Source: Carex sylvatica
Lineage: Eukaryota; Streptophyta; Magnoliopsida; Poales; Cyperaceae
Reading direction: 5' to 3'
Length of the DNA stretch: 31,469 nt
Assembly (NCBI GenBank): GCA_964058845.1
Contig: CAXKVR010000392.1
Location: 1-31,469, forward strand
Shown piece after piece: positions 1 through 11,213 of this stretch. The translations under genes and the position numbers were made by a program. The notes beneath the pieces are model-generated. The model did not search any database. It had not been told where the DNA came from and saw nothing but the letters and a program-made list of their open reading frames with translations. Within the stretch, counting starts at the first letter, position 1. Each line of letters begins with the position of its first letter.

Positions 1-509
1 CTATGCATTGTTACGGGCAAAGTCAAATAAGTAAATGAAATAATGTATGCATTTAGCAAGTGAAACAGTGATGACTTTAAGTGATTTATAATATAAATAA
101 AATGGAAGTGTTTAAGGTGATCTAGTGTCAAATAAAAAAATTCCGTATATAGAGCAAAAATAAATCATCAAGTTTTAAACTTTTAAACTATGTTTAACCT
201 TACAAATTTCTTACAGTACAATATTCTTGCCAATGTAGTCTTTCGTGTAAAAATTAGTATGCAAGTACATTTTCCTAGGAAGATGGTGTTGAACGGTTCG
301 ACTTTGCAAATGAAGATATTGATTCAAAGTACGGACCAATGTGAGCTATGTCTACATAATACCATAGCCTCACGCCCTCACTCTAGATTTACCATGTCTT
401 CGAATAGTAACCATTGAATTTTTCAACTTGTAAAAACAGTGGACATTCAGAAAAACAAAATTGCTCGGGTTTTTTTATTCATGAAAAGTCTAAACATGCG
501 GACTCTATT
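1..509. other. Intergenic DNA downstream of ALDH12A1
   Basis: AT-rich sequence with one open frame of 75 codons (190-417, plus) that I do not recognise and that has no visible domain. In Arabidopsis the 3' end of P5CDH overlaps the convergent SRO5 gene; I see no exon resembling SRO5 here. Confidence 0.4.
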
Positions 510-515
510 TTTATT
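510..515 (-). terminator. Possible poly(A) signal of ALDH12A1
   Basis: AATAAA on the minus strand, about 95 nt downstream of the TAG stop at 610-612. A second AATAAA-like site follows around 476. The spacing is plausible for a plant 3' UTR, but plant signals are loose and many AT-rich hexamers occur by chance. Confidence 0.4.
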
Positions 516-609
516 CTTCAACTCTAATATTCCTTGCTTCATTCATATTCAAAAGTTCTGTTTTTTTTTTTTTCGCTGCTACAATAGCACAGTGCATTGT
601 TTCACTTAA

Positions 610-3600
610 CTAGGTAGAAGCCGGTATTTTCCATGTCTTAGGCACTGGTCCGATATCATAGATAACCTCTCTATGACAGGACCATACCAGCTTAATTGCT
701 TCTGGCGTACCAATGCCTGCCCCCCTTGGGTCCCCAGCTGGCCCAAACCTACAATTTTCAAATATCAAATATCTTTTGTAAAAAAAATTAACATCCTTTC
801 ATGTTTGCAACTCTCTGCATTGAGTTGTAACCAACCCAAACATTATCTTGCTATTAAAAATAAAATGACTTGCATAATAGATATGTAAAATAGGGCTTGG
901 ATGGTCCTATAAAACTTGACCATTGACCCAACAACATAGGGGTCAATTGACCCCATTCATTTTCAATATCTGTGTGCTTATATAATTTAGAGTAAAATGA
1001 CCCCCATGCATAGCATGAAAATCTTATATAATTGACCCCCATAACAGTGTTGTAAAAAACATCCGTTTAGGCCAATTAATCGACCGATTAGTCATTGGCA
1101 GTGACTAAACCGTTATAGATTTTTCTGACTAATCGATCGATTATTCCCGATTAATCGCTTGACGGTACCCTGTCCGTCCGACGACCGCATACCGTTATTT
1201 ACAACCCTGCCCTATACACAGCATGAAAATTTTATATGATCGCCACCTAATGTATTTTTTTACCCTCATAACTTGAAAGTCTGCCTCCGCCCCTGGCAAT
1301 ATCCAACCTAAAGCATTCTCAGTCCCATTTTAACAGGTAACCTTGTTTGACCAGTCTTTTTCCCAATTGAACGCTATTATATGGGTTAGTTTAGTTCGAC
1401 GACACTAAGATGAAATTTACACATTGGTAAATGTAACAAATGCTAACCAGTGATTTTGTGGAGCTCCAGTTGTCCTAGCTCTAATCCCAGCATATGTGGT
1501 GCCATTTACCGATCTCCCAAGAACATCCTGAAAGGAGAAAATCATAAATTTCTCACTTTAAGCACAATAAGAATGGAAACGAAGTTCCATGCAGTAAATT
1601 TTGGCTGAGAAAACAAAACAAATAGACATAAATTATCGATGAATTACTGATGCCATACTTTTGCGGAAAAAAAATGCAACATTTTTTCCTGACTACTATA
1701 GTACTATGGACAGTATTTATTACCAAAACAAGAAAAAAATTACTTGCAAGAACAAGGGATCATTTGAGACCACCGCAGCAGTGAGATGAGCGTGCATCCT
1801 CTCACAAGCTTCTAACACCAACTCCAGCTCATCATTTCTATACTCTGTAACGACCTATACAAGAACATAACCAATGATTAGAATCTTACACTCAAGCACC
1901 TATACAAAAACATTATCTTTCTTTGCTCAGGAAGTTTGAAGCTAACTAGGGTTAAATTGGGGATACCAGGGCCGAATTTTAGGCTTAATAGAAAACCAGA
2001 GTTATTCCTATAACCAGTTAAAGAATTGATTCTAATTTACTTTACCTGGAAAGGGCCAAAGATCTCCTTGGTCGCCAGGTCAAAATTCCCAATTTTAAGC
2101 ATCTCTTTTATAGGGACAAAAACAGCAGTTGGTTTAAAAGCCCCATATACTTCAGGGATAGAATGATATTCAAGTGGTTCGCCGCCAAATAGAAGTTTTG
2201 AACCAGGAATTTTGAGCAGTTTGTTCATATGCTCCACCATTGCATCAGTTGTTACCTAACAAATTCAGCACACATACACAAGAAAAGAAGAAAAAAACTA
2301 ATTAGCTTCAAATAGGAAAAGTAACAAATGTAACAGTTTTTTTTTTTATTTATTTATTTTTAACAAGGCCTACTTTGTTAAATGAGGACCATTCCTCTCT
2401 TGTAACTATCATGTTGGATACCATCAAATAAAAAACTCACTCACTCTGCCTGGACGAAAATACCACTAAATCTTTTTTTTATCTTTCTCACAGCACAAAG
2501 CCAGTTATATGAAATCCATTTTTGAGAGCAAAATAGTTGGTATTTAATAATTGAAAGACTACTGGCAGCATACACAGCACATGTTGAAGAAATATTTTCT
2601 AATGAAAATAATTTAATTAAAATAATTAAATATGAGGATCACTGGCAGCATTCACAGAACAGGTTGAAGAAATATTTTGCAACATCTTTACAAGATTGTA
2701 ATTGACAAAATAAAGAAAAGAAAGCAGGAATGTGAACAATCCCACGCTGTCCTATTTCAAAATAACGATTGCTGATGGGAGTTGACTTACAGTTAGAACT
2801 GGACCTATGGTCAAATCCTCCAGTTTTCTTCTCCCAGCAAGAGATTTCATTTTAGAAATCAGCTCACTTGAACCCCAATTCTGTAAAAATATCACATAAA
2901 AAATTTAATTACATGTTTATTAATAATAATTTGTTCTGACTTTTCGGAAAATAGAAAGAATAGAGTGAGCATCTTGTTCAGAAAAAAGCATGGCGCTGTA
3001 GTACCTCATGCACAAAAAGAATAGACTGAGCAGAGCACTTCTGACCACTACAAGCATAAGCATCTTGGTCACAAACCCAAGCCACATAATCAACCTACAT
3101 TTAGATTTAAAAAATAAAATTTGGTAGCAAATTGAGCTTATGTTGCATTTTGTAGTTAAACTTCCTTTACCTCTTGAACATCAGGACCAAGTATTTTCCA
3201 ATCAAAACCTGCATCTTCTAATTTGATGCAACCTTTTAAGTCAGCAGCTAATTTCTCTGCCACTCTTGAGCTTCCCGTGAAAAGTGTCATCTTAGGTTTT
3301 GCCTAAATTGAGATGAGAAAATTCAAATAACAGATGAAAAAATTATTTCTGAATTTCATAACTCAATGTTGGAATAGTTTGCCTTCGAAAATAGACTTGC
3401 AAGTGTAGATTGAAAAAAATACAAAGAGAAATGAAAAGAAAAAAGCAATTATGTGAATTGGTACTGCATCTAAGTAGAGTTGCAAAAATTGACCTCAAGC
3501 AAGAGCTTGTTCATGGCGGCACCGTCAGAGTTGATAAAATCAGCATCCTCTAGAGGCAACCCACACTCATGTAGCAACCTCAGCATCTGTTCCATCACTA

Positions 3601-6085
3601 TGCTTACCTGTTTTTCCAATTATTAAACAAAATAAATACATTATCGTAACAAACAGAAATTGTTTTGAACCAGCAAAAGATGCCCAGGAGTGTCACTAAA
3701 AAATGAGGTCAATACAATTTCCCGGTGGTACACTGGTACTTCATAAATAGTTATATCTAGCTTAACAAGAAAAGAAATGAACTCCCTGCTAAGCATGCTA
3801 CTAAATGCAAATGGTAACACAGCAGACCTTGCTATCAACTTTAAGCACAGGTTTATTGCCCATGTAAAGCGCACCCATCAATTGCAATAGCGGGATTTCC
3901 AACGGAAAATTGAATGGTGTGATAATTGCCACCTGTTTCCTCAACAAATGAAAGAAGATGTAAATTTAAATGACACAACAGCTGTGCAAATAAAGATGAC
4001 ATATTAGCTATTTTTTCAGAGAGAACTTACAGGTCCATATGGCCAGCGGAGACCCGTACTCTGTTGCCCTAGGTGGTTTCCTGGTACAGCAAATGATCTT
4101 GCCAGAAATCTAACCTGTCAGATCTAAAGATATTAGTTCAACAACTAATGAGATGGAATTAGATGACTCATTAAGAAAAAGTGAGATTACACAAAGATAT
4201 TGGATATGCATACTCGCCTGATCCCCAGAGAAATTCTCTAGAAACTTCTGGGTGACCTGAACTTCTCCAAGAGCTTGTGCATAACTCTTGGGCGAGACTC
4301 GCTGTATCAATCTTGCAAAGAAATCTAACACCTGAATTCATTCATGAATTCAAAAGAGAGAAACGGAAAGAGAGGAAAAAGAAAACTAAAATTTATTAAG
4401 TTCATGTCATGGATAAGAGGATGAATAATTAACTGGACTATAGTGGACAACAGATATATTACCTCAGGTTGAGCCAGTTTATTTGCGGCTTTTGCTGATA
4501 TGTCTCCATACATAACATACCTATAAATGTGAAACTTTTGTAAAAATGGTAACTTCAAAATAACTAATTTAAAACTAATAAGAAGGAAGAGAACCTCTCT
4601 TGAGCTCGAAGAGGGTTGTGGAGGCCATACTTTGGACAGCTAGATAGGCTCGACACGAAGGGCTACAAATTGTGTTAAATGCATGCACCATTCATTAATC
4701 CCAACAAAATACAATCCCCACCCAGCAAAATAAGAAAAGAAAAAAAAAACTAAAAACAATACTATAAATTGTACTGGTACAGTGGCACTGAATAGGTGTC
4801 ATGTTAACATTACCCTTCAAAGTTGTTATGTGCTTTGTTGGGAATTACAAAAGTTTGTACATATATTATTTTCTCATTCTTCTTTTGTTTATTCTGTAAT
4901 AAATCTCAAAATGTCTCAAAAAGGACCTTAAAATGGAACAACAAAACAGGCCAAGTAATGTCATGACATCTACCTGTAGTTCGGACTCTTGAACTTCAGC
5001 TATCTTTATAAATTTTTCACCGTTTAATGGATCAACTATCCAATTCCAGCTAGCAGAAGGTTTCCAGCTACCCTGCACTAATGATAAGGTCCATGAATTT
5101 GATTAGGATAAGGTCAATGAATTTAGAATATAGAAGTACATTTAGGTGACAATTGATACATTCCCTCTTTTGATTCTCATTGCTTGGTCAGCATTTGATT
5201 TGCACAATTGAATATTAACTTTAGTCAAATTGGATTAAATTGAGGCTCACTTGAAGCATATTTGCAAATTAGAGGACTAAATTGATGCTTGCATTGCTTT
5301 TATTGATTGTTTTTTGCTTGACTGATGTCCATTGAACATTGGAGCAAATCAGCTAAAATTTTGGTGAGGTTTAATTGTAGAACAACTATAGAGGGTTGAA
5401 TTGTAGCTCAATCACAAAAGTGGTGCTTAGTTATACAGGTTGATTCCTAATTAGTCACAAAGTAATTTACCCAAGTTGTGCACCTCTGCTGGGTTTGACC
5501 CTGAAATTTTCTCAGCAGATACAGTTGCAAATGTATGTAACAACCTGCCCAATTAAAACATAAATAGTAGAAAAATAGAAAAAGGACTCGATAATTCGGT
5601 GAAATTTTCATATTAAGCCAAGAAAAACATGAGACTGAAATAAACACCCCCATGAAGTACCAAATTGATTGGCAACATTAGCTTTCTATATAATTATACT
5701 AACTTCGACTTTCGAAAAATCAATACAAGATATTAAGTTACGCTTCTTTAGGAACTAGGTGTGGGTACAAATTAGTATCACTAGTGTCAATCCTTCGAAA
5801 AACTTGATTGAAATTGGGACGAGGCTACATGTTTTCTTCATGGTCCCACTATCTCGAATAAATCCACCCTCAGTTGTAATTTCAGCTTCAAAACAAATAA
5901 AAATAAGTTTTTCCGCTTGAAGTTTCTAAAATTCCCGAATTTGCAACTGAACACTGCCAGTGATCTAAAGGGAATTAAAACAAGGCAAGATACCTCGAAA
6001 TTAAGGGGAGAGAAGGACAGAGGTGACTGGAAGAAGATCGACTGCATCTATCGAAGAGCTGCTTTTGTAAGATGATCCGATTCAT
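610..6085 (-). CDS. ALDH12A1: Delta-1-pyrroline-5-carboxylate dehydrogenase, mitochondrial (ALDH12A1 type), 16 exons, complete
   Basis: Oxidises pyrroline-5-carboxylate/glutamate semialdehyde to glutamate with NAD+ in the mitochondrial matrix, the second step of proline catabolism. Exons read on the minus strand: 5994-6085, 5471-5544, 4974-5077, 4595-4662, 4463-4520, 4218-4331, 4031-4114, 3828-3932, 3494-3607, 3171-3302, 3005-3094, 2791-2880, 2046-2255, 1744-1854, 1448-1527, 610-748. They sum to 1665 nt, 554 codons plus stop, matching the usual length of about 556 residues for plant ALDH12. The N-terminus (MNRIILQKQLFDRCSRSSSS) is basic and Ser-rich, like a mitochondrial presequence. Visible motifs: TPFNFPL with Asn206, FTGSS near 279-283 (NAD binding), Glu300 in KLEDAG (general base), Cys335 in SGQKCSA (catalytic thiol), EIFGPFQ at 439-445, and the C-terminal segment GTPEAIKLVWSCH. 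The start at 6085 is chosen because exon 1 then joins exon 2 in phase; the ATG at 6047 is out of frame. No stop or frameshift is seen, so the gene looks functional. Family assignment is very secure; the start codon is likely. Confidence 0.95.
1012..1250. repeat. Short direct repeat flanking the intron-15 MITE
   Basis: About 30 bp starting AGCATGAAAATCTTATATAA near 1012 recurs as AGCATGAAAATTTTATATGA near 1221. The copies lie on either side of the MITE at 1045-1209. The surrounding text (runs of tgaccccc, then 'ctccgcccctgg' near 1288) resembles remnants of an older repeat, so the MITE seems to have landed inside a degenerate repeated sequence. Confidence 0.5.
1045..1209. mobile_element. hAT-type MITE inside ALDH12A1 intron 15
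   Basis: A 165-bp element. The left end reads CAGTGTTGTAAAAAAC and the right end, reverse-complemented, reads CAGGGTTGTAAATAAC (14 of 16 match). It is flanked by an imperfect 8-bp target duplication, ccccataa / ccctatac (6 of 8). The interior carries repeated ATTAATCG/CGATTA words forming internal inverted repeats. CAG-type termini and 8-bp duplications are typical of hAT elements. No coding capacity. It lies in the roughly 700-bp last intron, away from both splice sites. Confidence 0.7.
4115..4217 (-). other. ALDH12A1 intron 6 with a non-canonical GC donor (GC-AG)
   Basis: The upstream exon ends with codons for GDQ and is followed by GCGAGTATGC on the minus strand. The next exon begins after a clear CTGACAG acceptor with codons for VRFLA, which is the conserved protein order in this family. 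The nearby GT (in GTATGC, four bases downstream) would shift the frame and hit a stop at the junction. A GC donor is therefore the only simple reading. GC-AG introns are a known minor class in plants. Confidence 0.8.
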
Positions 6086-6754
6086 GGCGTGATGATACTA
6101 AAAAACAATCGCACTGCTGAGATGGGTTTCTGTTCGTTTTAATAGGACTAGTCGGGGAAAGGAGATAGAAAGGTACTCTGTGAACGCCGTTCATGTCGTA
6201 TAGAATGGAATTATGTAGTTATACGTTAATTCTCGGATGCGAGTTGTGGCCAGTGAAACGGTGTTTATTGAACAACTATAGTCCAGGTGTACCAAAAGTT
6301 TCCTGAAGTTATCGACTTTAACAAAAAAAGAAATTATCGAAACAATAAATTTTTTATTTTTAAACATCTTGGACAGATTTGTCCCTCATAAATACTTCCT
6401 CTAACAATATTAAATCAGAACGTTTTCATGCAGTGAATATTTTTTAATTTTCTCATAGTAGAAGTATTTTTTATACTATTCTTAGTTTGAATTATTTTAG
6501 ATTTTCTTATAGTAAAAGTATTTTTTATAGTTCGAAACTAGGTATAATATTCTGATTCTAAAAATGGAAATTTCACTTATATTCTGATTCTATAATAAAA
6601 ACTATTTTGTTTCTAATTTATTTATTTCATTACAAATAAAGTGATATTTCACAAAATTTGATATTAAAATATGAAAATGTTGAATTTAAAAGTAGAAGAA
6701 AAAAAGGCAATGACAAAAGTAAACTTTAATTAACTTATTTCAAATATGTTTTAA
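6086..6754. promoter_or_regulatory. Upstream region of ALDH12A1 (5' UTR and probable promoter)
   Basis: This stretch lies directly upstream of the minus-strand start codon. The first 200 bp are of mixed composition, then it becomes very AT-rich from about 6340. I see no convincing TATA box at a defined distance and no ACTCAT proline-response motif in the first 300 bp. The promoter role is inferred from position only. Confidence 0.35.
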
Positions 6755-6763
6755 TTATTATGT

Positions 6764-7182
6764 GAGGAGGATTCAAATGTCTTTATTTTTTGTGCCTCCA
6801 TCATGTCTTTATTTTTAAAAACTTTAATTATTCAAAATTTAAAACTTAAAAGTTAAAATAAAAATATTGGATATGATCTACATCATTTTATTTATGCACG
6901 TGTAAAAAATTATGGCATTTCAATTTTATTTTAATTATTATCAAGAACTTGTAAAAAATGCATTAATATGGATGATTTTTAGACGTTGAATTTTGAACTT
7001 ATTGATTCACATAAAAATAAAATTGAACTGTGATAATTTTTATAAGTACATAGAGAAAATAACATAGATCACATCTGACGGTTTTATTTTGACTTTTAAG
7101 CTTTAAATTTTGAGTTATTAAAGTTTTAAAAAATGAAGGCATGGTGGAGGCAAAAAAAAATGAAGGCATTTGAATCCTCCTC
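6764..7182. mobile_element. Mutator-type MITE with about 100-bp terminal inverted repeats
   Basis: The left end (GAGGAGGATTCAAATG...) and the reverse complement of the right end agree with few mismatches over about 100 bp, including internal words such as GCCTCCA and AACTTTAAT. It is flanked by a 9-bp target duplication ttattatgt / ttattatat (8 of 9) at 6755-6763 and 7183-7191. A 9-bp duplication with long inverted repeats points to the Mutator superfamily. The element is 419 bp, very AT-rich and has no coding capacity. Confidence 0.75.
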
Positions 7183-7191
7183 TTATTATAT

Positions 7192-8238
7192 TTCAGCGTA
7201 TAATTAATTTTTAATCATTAAGCGAGATCTAGCTTATAAAAAGTACAATAAATTAAGGCAATTCAAAAAAAATCTAATCTCAGCCATAAAAAATTTCTCA
7301 TTTTAACGGGATATTATTTTAAAAGAACAAAATCTACACAATGAAGAGAGAATGTGTTGTTTGAAAAAAAAAAAAAGGGTATAATTGTCCACCGGCTAAT
7401 TTTTTATTATTGCTGTGTTAATAACACAAAATATACTGTATCAATATCATCTCTCTGTTAACATCTGCGTAGAAAATAGAAACTCAAGGCGATGGGAGTG
7501 ATGAGAAAATGAGATAATTTATTTCTAGTATGGAACCATGGAATCATGGATCATTCGATCTAAAGAAATTAATTCCCGGCCCCACTCGAAATTTTATGAA
7601 CCTTCATACCGATTTTTTTATTAATTGAAAATAAAAATAAAAAATATCGTGAAAGGGGATCGTTTTTCTGAAAAAATTAAAATCTAAGAAAAACATGATG
7701 GTTTATCTCGTTGTTTGGACGGGATAAACCATCACATTCCATTAATGCTGACTCTAATTAACAATTTAATTTAAAATATATATATATATTTTGGATGAGA
7801 TAAATTATCTGTCTATCACTGTAGCATTTTTAAAAAAAATCCATTTTCTTAGATGAAATCAAACACACAAAAAAAAATACTACAGTACTGAACGACACAA
7901 TCTATCTCGTCTAAGATATTTTTATTCTGCTTAGCAAGATTAGAAGTACTAATTTGGACAGGATGATTTATCCCATCTAAATACTGAACAGAATAAATCA
8001 TTCTGTTTTTTCTAAATTTCGATTTTTCACTAACACGATACCTTGCCCGATATTTTATTTTATTTTATTTTATTAATAAAAAAATCAGAACCTTCATATA
8101 TAGGAGCCACGTCATCTATAGCTTCTCTCTGTATTTTATCTATGCGCGTCTGTGTCCTTTTCTGTGAACCTCGATGTTGCTTGATTTTTAATTTGCAGAA
8201 TTTGTGCTGCATATATTTTATTTAGTGGAGGGATTCTC
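7192..8238. other. AT-rich intergenic DNA with small hairpins
   Basis: No gene seen. A perfect 11-bp inverted repeat (GATGGTTTATC ... GATAAACCATC) lies near 7699-7735. Related 'ggatgagataaa' and 'ggacaggatgatttatc' words recur near 7790 and 7958. Together these suggest a decayed inverted-repeat element over about 7680-8030, but I could not define ends or a target duplication. Confidence 0.35.
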
Positions 8239-8579
8239 TTATAAGTTACAATATTTTATAATAATTTAATTTTATAATTTTAAAAGTCTAATCAGTCGAT
8301 CTAAATCGTTCAACATGCTATCTATATTAAAATATTTTTAGACATAAAATTTTACATTTTTTTTTGAATATTTTGAATATATTTTACAAAATTATTATTT
8401 TTAGATAATTCTAAAACACTGAAAAACAACAGTTTTATAAAATACTTAATAAATAAAAAAAATAAAAAAAAATTATGTCCAAAAATATTTCAATATATAT
8501 CATGTTGAACGGTTTGAATCCACTGTTTAGATTTTTAAAGTTATAAACCTAAATTATTGTACGATGTTACAACTTATAA
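8239..8579. mobile_element. Palindromic (foldback/MITE-like) element, 341 bp
   Basis: The first 115 bp and the reverse complement of the last 115 bp are clearly homologous: both begin TTATAAGTT and share CGTTCAACATG and AAATATTTTTRGACATAA at matching positions. The middle is AT-rich. There is no coding capacity and no convincing target duplication at these ends, so the superfamily is not assigned. RNA from it would fold into one long hairpin. Confidence 0.65.
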
Positions 8580-8830
8580 ATATTATAAATAGATTTATCC
8601 TCTTTTATTTAAAGTTCCTTTCTAAAGTTCACAAGTATTTCGTTGACGAGGAAATCTCCTGTTATTTTTTTCTGAAAAAGCAAGAATCTATTTTTCTCCA
8701 TGAAACCTACTTTCTCAAAACTCTAAAGAACAACCGTCAATTCGTACTCTTTTCGTTGAGGTCTTTAAAACTATAAAAATTGCAAATTTTTATTTCAGGT
8801 GATTATATTTATACGAAGCCTATGTCTCTC
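8580..8830. other. Short intergenic stretch, nothing recognised
   Basis: AT-rich DNA between the palindromic element and MITE copy A. It has a 70-codon open frame on the plus strand (8564-8776) with no recognisable features, probably chance. Confidence 0.3.
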
Positions 8831-9038
8831 GAATTTGTATCCTCTGCATTAACTCAAAATGAATCTTTTGAATTAATACATTTCCATCATTCGATTCATT
8901 TTAAAATTCGTGTGAATCAAATCTGCATTAATATTAAAAAAAATATTATATTACAGACAAGAGCTAAATTGACTTCGTTTAAAATCGGACAGCTAAAATT
9001 AATTAACTCAAAAAATTTAATGCAGAAGATACACATTC
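8831..9038. mobile_element. Hairpin-ended MITE family, copy A
   Basis: The left terminus GAATTTGTATCCTCTGC matches the reverse complement of the right terminus, GAATGTGTATCTTCTGC. The left sub-terminal region is itself an inverted repeat (TTAACTCAAAA...TTTTGAATTAA); the matching hairpin at the right end has decayed. Flanks atgtctctc / atatctctc form a 9-bp target duplication (8 of 9). Related copies lie at 9056-9283, 22340-22557 and 24532-24749. Confidence 0.75.
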
Positions 9039-9055
9039 ATATCTCTCTACGCTCA

Positions 9056-9283
9056 AAATTCATATCCTTTATATTAACTAAAAAAAAAGAATCTTTTGAG
9101 TTAATGAATCAAGACTGTTCGATTCACATTAAAATCTGTATAGACTAAATCCACACTAATATCAAAGAACTCCTGAATTATAATCTGTGATCGAATTGAC
9201 TTTTTTTAAAATTAGACGTCTAAAATATCAAATGCGTTAACTTAAAAAATGCTCTTTTGAGCTAACGGAGACAATGCGGACTC
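9056..9283. mobile_element. Hairpin-ended MITE family, copy D (decayed)
   Basis: Begins 18 bp after copy A. It shares the family's left sub-terminal hairpin (ATTAACT... AATCTTTTGAGTTAATG), the internal words CACACTAATAT and AATTGACTTT, and a right end ACAATGCGGACTC close to that of copy C. I find no clear target duplication, consistent with an older or nested insertion. Confidence 0.55.
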
Positions 9284-9736
9284 CGCCTATATCGGTCTGA
9301 GATGCTTTTTCTCTCATAATACTCGTCTCAATGTGAACAAAATTAAATCCGGCGTTGAATATGTTTTGCAACCATTTTGATAATTGCCTAGTTTTTTTTT
9401 AATTTGAATCTCGAGAATATATCCAACTGTGTTCCGTTTAATAAAGGATTCTTTTTTTTTTTTCAAAATTTCTTCTTTTTAATTCCTATAAATTTTAGTA
9501 TATTTGTAAACATCATTTTTTCAGAATTCAATTCTGAAGTTAGAAATAATGCATGCTTTCTGAAGCGCAATTTTATTACTTTATAAGCTGCATAATTTCG
9601 GTGTTTAAACTTACCCTTCTTTATTGTTAACTCTAGACCTAAATTACATAATTAAATATGCTTATGCGTTGTTTAAAATGTTTTATTTTTATTTATTAAT
9701 TAACATGCACGTTTAAGTAATTCAATTAATCTAAAT

Positions 9737-9740
<4 letters not shown>
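9284..9740. other. Intergenic DNA, nothing recognised
   Basis: AT-rich sequence with poly-T runs and a short open frame without domain features. No gene or defined element is supported. Confidence 0.3.

Positions 9741-9772
<32 letters not shown>
9741..9772. repeat. (TA)n microsatellite at the Helitron 3' insertion point
   Basis: A run of about 15 TA units directly next to the Helitron 3' terminus. The DNA beyond the other Helitron end (13326 onward) also starts with TATATATATA, so the Helitron seems to have inserted within one TA-rich tract. Confidence 0.85.
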
Positions 9773-9774
<2 letters not shown>

Positions 9775-10043
9775 CTAGTAATCGTGCCCGTGCACAGCAA
9801 CGGGACCAAATTATGGAGAAAAAAAATCTAATTTACTAAAATATTTATTTTCATAAAAAAATAGAGAAAATAAATATCGCTGAATGTAAATCAAAGATAT
9901 TATTTCTGAATTGAATATAGTAATAAAAAAACATAGCATTCTCTAATAAAAACCATAAACATACAAAGCTAAAACAAAACAAACAACCTAAAAGCTACTG
10001 AAGTATGTAATTTCAATATGCTGACACCACATTTGGTAGCACC

Positions 10044-11020
10044 TCACGGCATGTTGAGTCTGCACATAGTAAACAAACTGTTTTAATCAAGGAACTTCAA
10101 GTTGATTAATATTGATTAATTTAAGACAAAGATTATTTTGATAATTTAATTTTAGAAGTACCTAAGTCTCAACTCTTCATATTCTGGCATCTGGGGATTA
10201 AAATGGACAGTGAAAATATCCGTGGCAAGCAAATGATTATCTGCAAAATATTTTTATTTATTTAGTTTAAATTTAGTTTTTAAAATTTGAAATAAACATA
10301 AAAGATATAAATTTGTTACATACATAGTGTATCAACAAGTACTTTCACCCGAGTGACGAAAATAATAGACTTTTCTTCAATAGCTTGGAGGACTCCCGGG
10401 TTGTTCTCGAAGGGTTTGCCTACCATCAACAATGGAATGACAGTTCCTCTAAACATAAAAAACATTGTAAGCAATTATGTGCACTTTTAATGTTTGATTT
10501 GAAATATTCAAATTATAATTAGTAAGTATTGTTTATTATTATTACTCACATCGGATGAAGTAGATATATCTTAACGGAAGGCACAAGTTCCCGACCTCTC
10601 CATTCGACGAAATTCACTTGTTGAGCATAACTCACTTGACCGAGAACATCTAAAACAAAGTCAATATATGTTGCCAATTATATAGTTTAGTAATGATAGT
10701 TAAGATTAAGATATTTAATGAAATAGTTAGTCACAAATTATTTACCTGTGAGATATTTGCCGCGTGGTATCGCCTTAATTTGATCTATGGGTTGTGGCGT
10801 TGGGTAAATTGTAAAATTTGGATCTATGGGTTGTAGGAATACTTGATGTTGCAATTACACTTTGTATGGGAGAATTGCTACTCTGCCCTGTTCGCTGCTG
10901 TTTCTTTGCGCGATTTTTCAGTAGAAGAGCTTGTTTATTTTCCTGACTCATTTCTTGATATGTTCTATTGAAGTATTTTCTCTTTTGTTTTGTTTCAATC
11001 GTTTCTCTGTGAGACGGAAA
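10044..11020 (-). pseudogene. RPA70-like OB-fold gene carried by the Helitron (spliced, probably broken)
   Basis: Minus-strand exons 10746 to about 10850, 10550-10649, 10324-10448, 10162-10240 and 10044-10077 are bounded by GT/AG sites and join in compatible phases to a TGA stop. The joined frame shows DVLGQV, then LLHPIGTVIP, a hydrophobic strand IIFVTRVKVLV, and TDIFTVHFNPQMPEYEELRL. This order resembles the OB-fold of plant replication protein A large-subunit-like proteins, in which an 'F.NP..PE..E' tail is common. Upstream, 10850-11020 encodes a basic segment (RKYFNRTYQEMSQENKQALL) like the N-termini of Helitron proteins, but in another frame, so a frameshift or unseen intron lies near 10850. 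RPA-like genes are known passengers of plant Helitrons. Single-stranded-DNA binding is inferred; whether it is expressed is unknown. Confidence 0.55.
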
Positions 11021-11213
11021 AATGAATGATGTTAGAAATTCAGGTGAATTAGCAATTGATCAAATTGCTTCTATTTCAAATTATGTAGATTGAGTTATTG
11101 CTGTCGAAAGACTTGATGTTGTCGATTCTGTTGCATCTGAATTTGTTTGTCGATTGTTAAGTGGTGGTTGATTTTCCTTTCCATGATGATGCCTCTCCAT
11201 TGCATCTGGCGTG

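Noticed and set aside
1..609. SRO5 gene overlapping the 3' end of P5CDH, as in Arabidopsis
   Set aside because: No SRO5-like exon is visible on the plus strand in this stretch.
5838..6047. 69-codon open frame starting at ATG 6047 as the ALDH12A1 start
   Set aside because: It is out of frame with the downstream exons. The ATG at 6085 gives exon 1 in phase and a presequence-like N-terminus.
9741..9772. TA repeat as a regulatory or replication-origin signal
   Set aside because: Simple microsatellite at a Helitron insertion point; no further evidence of function.
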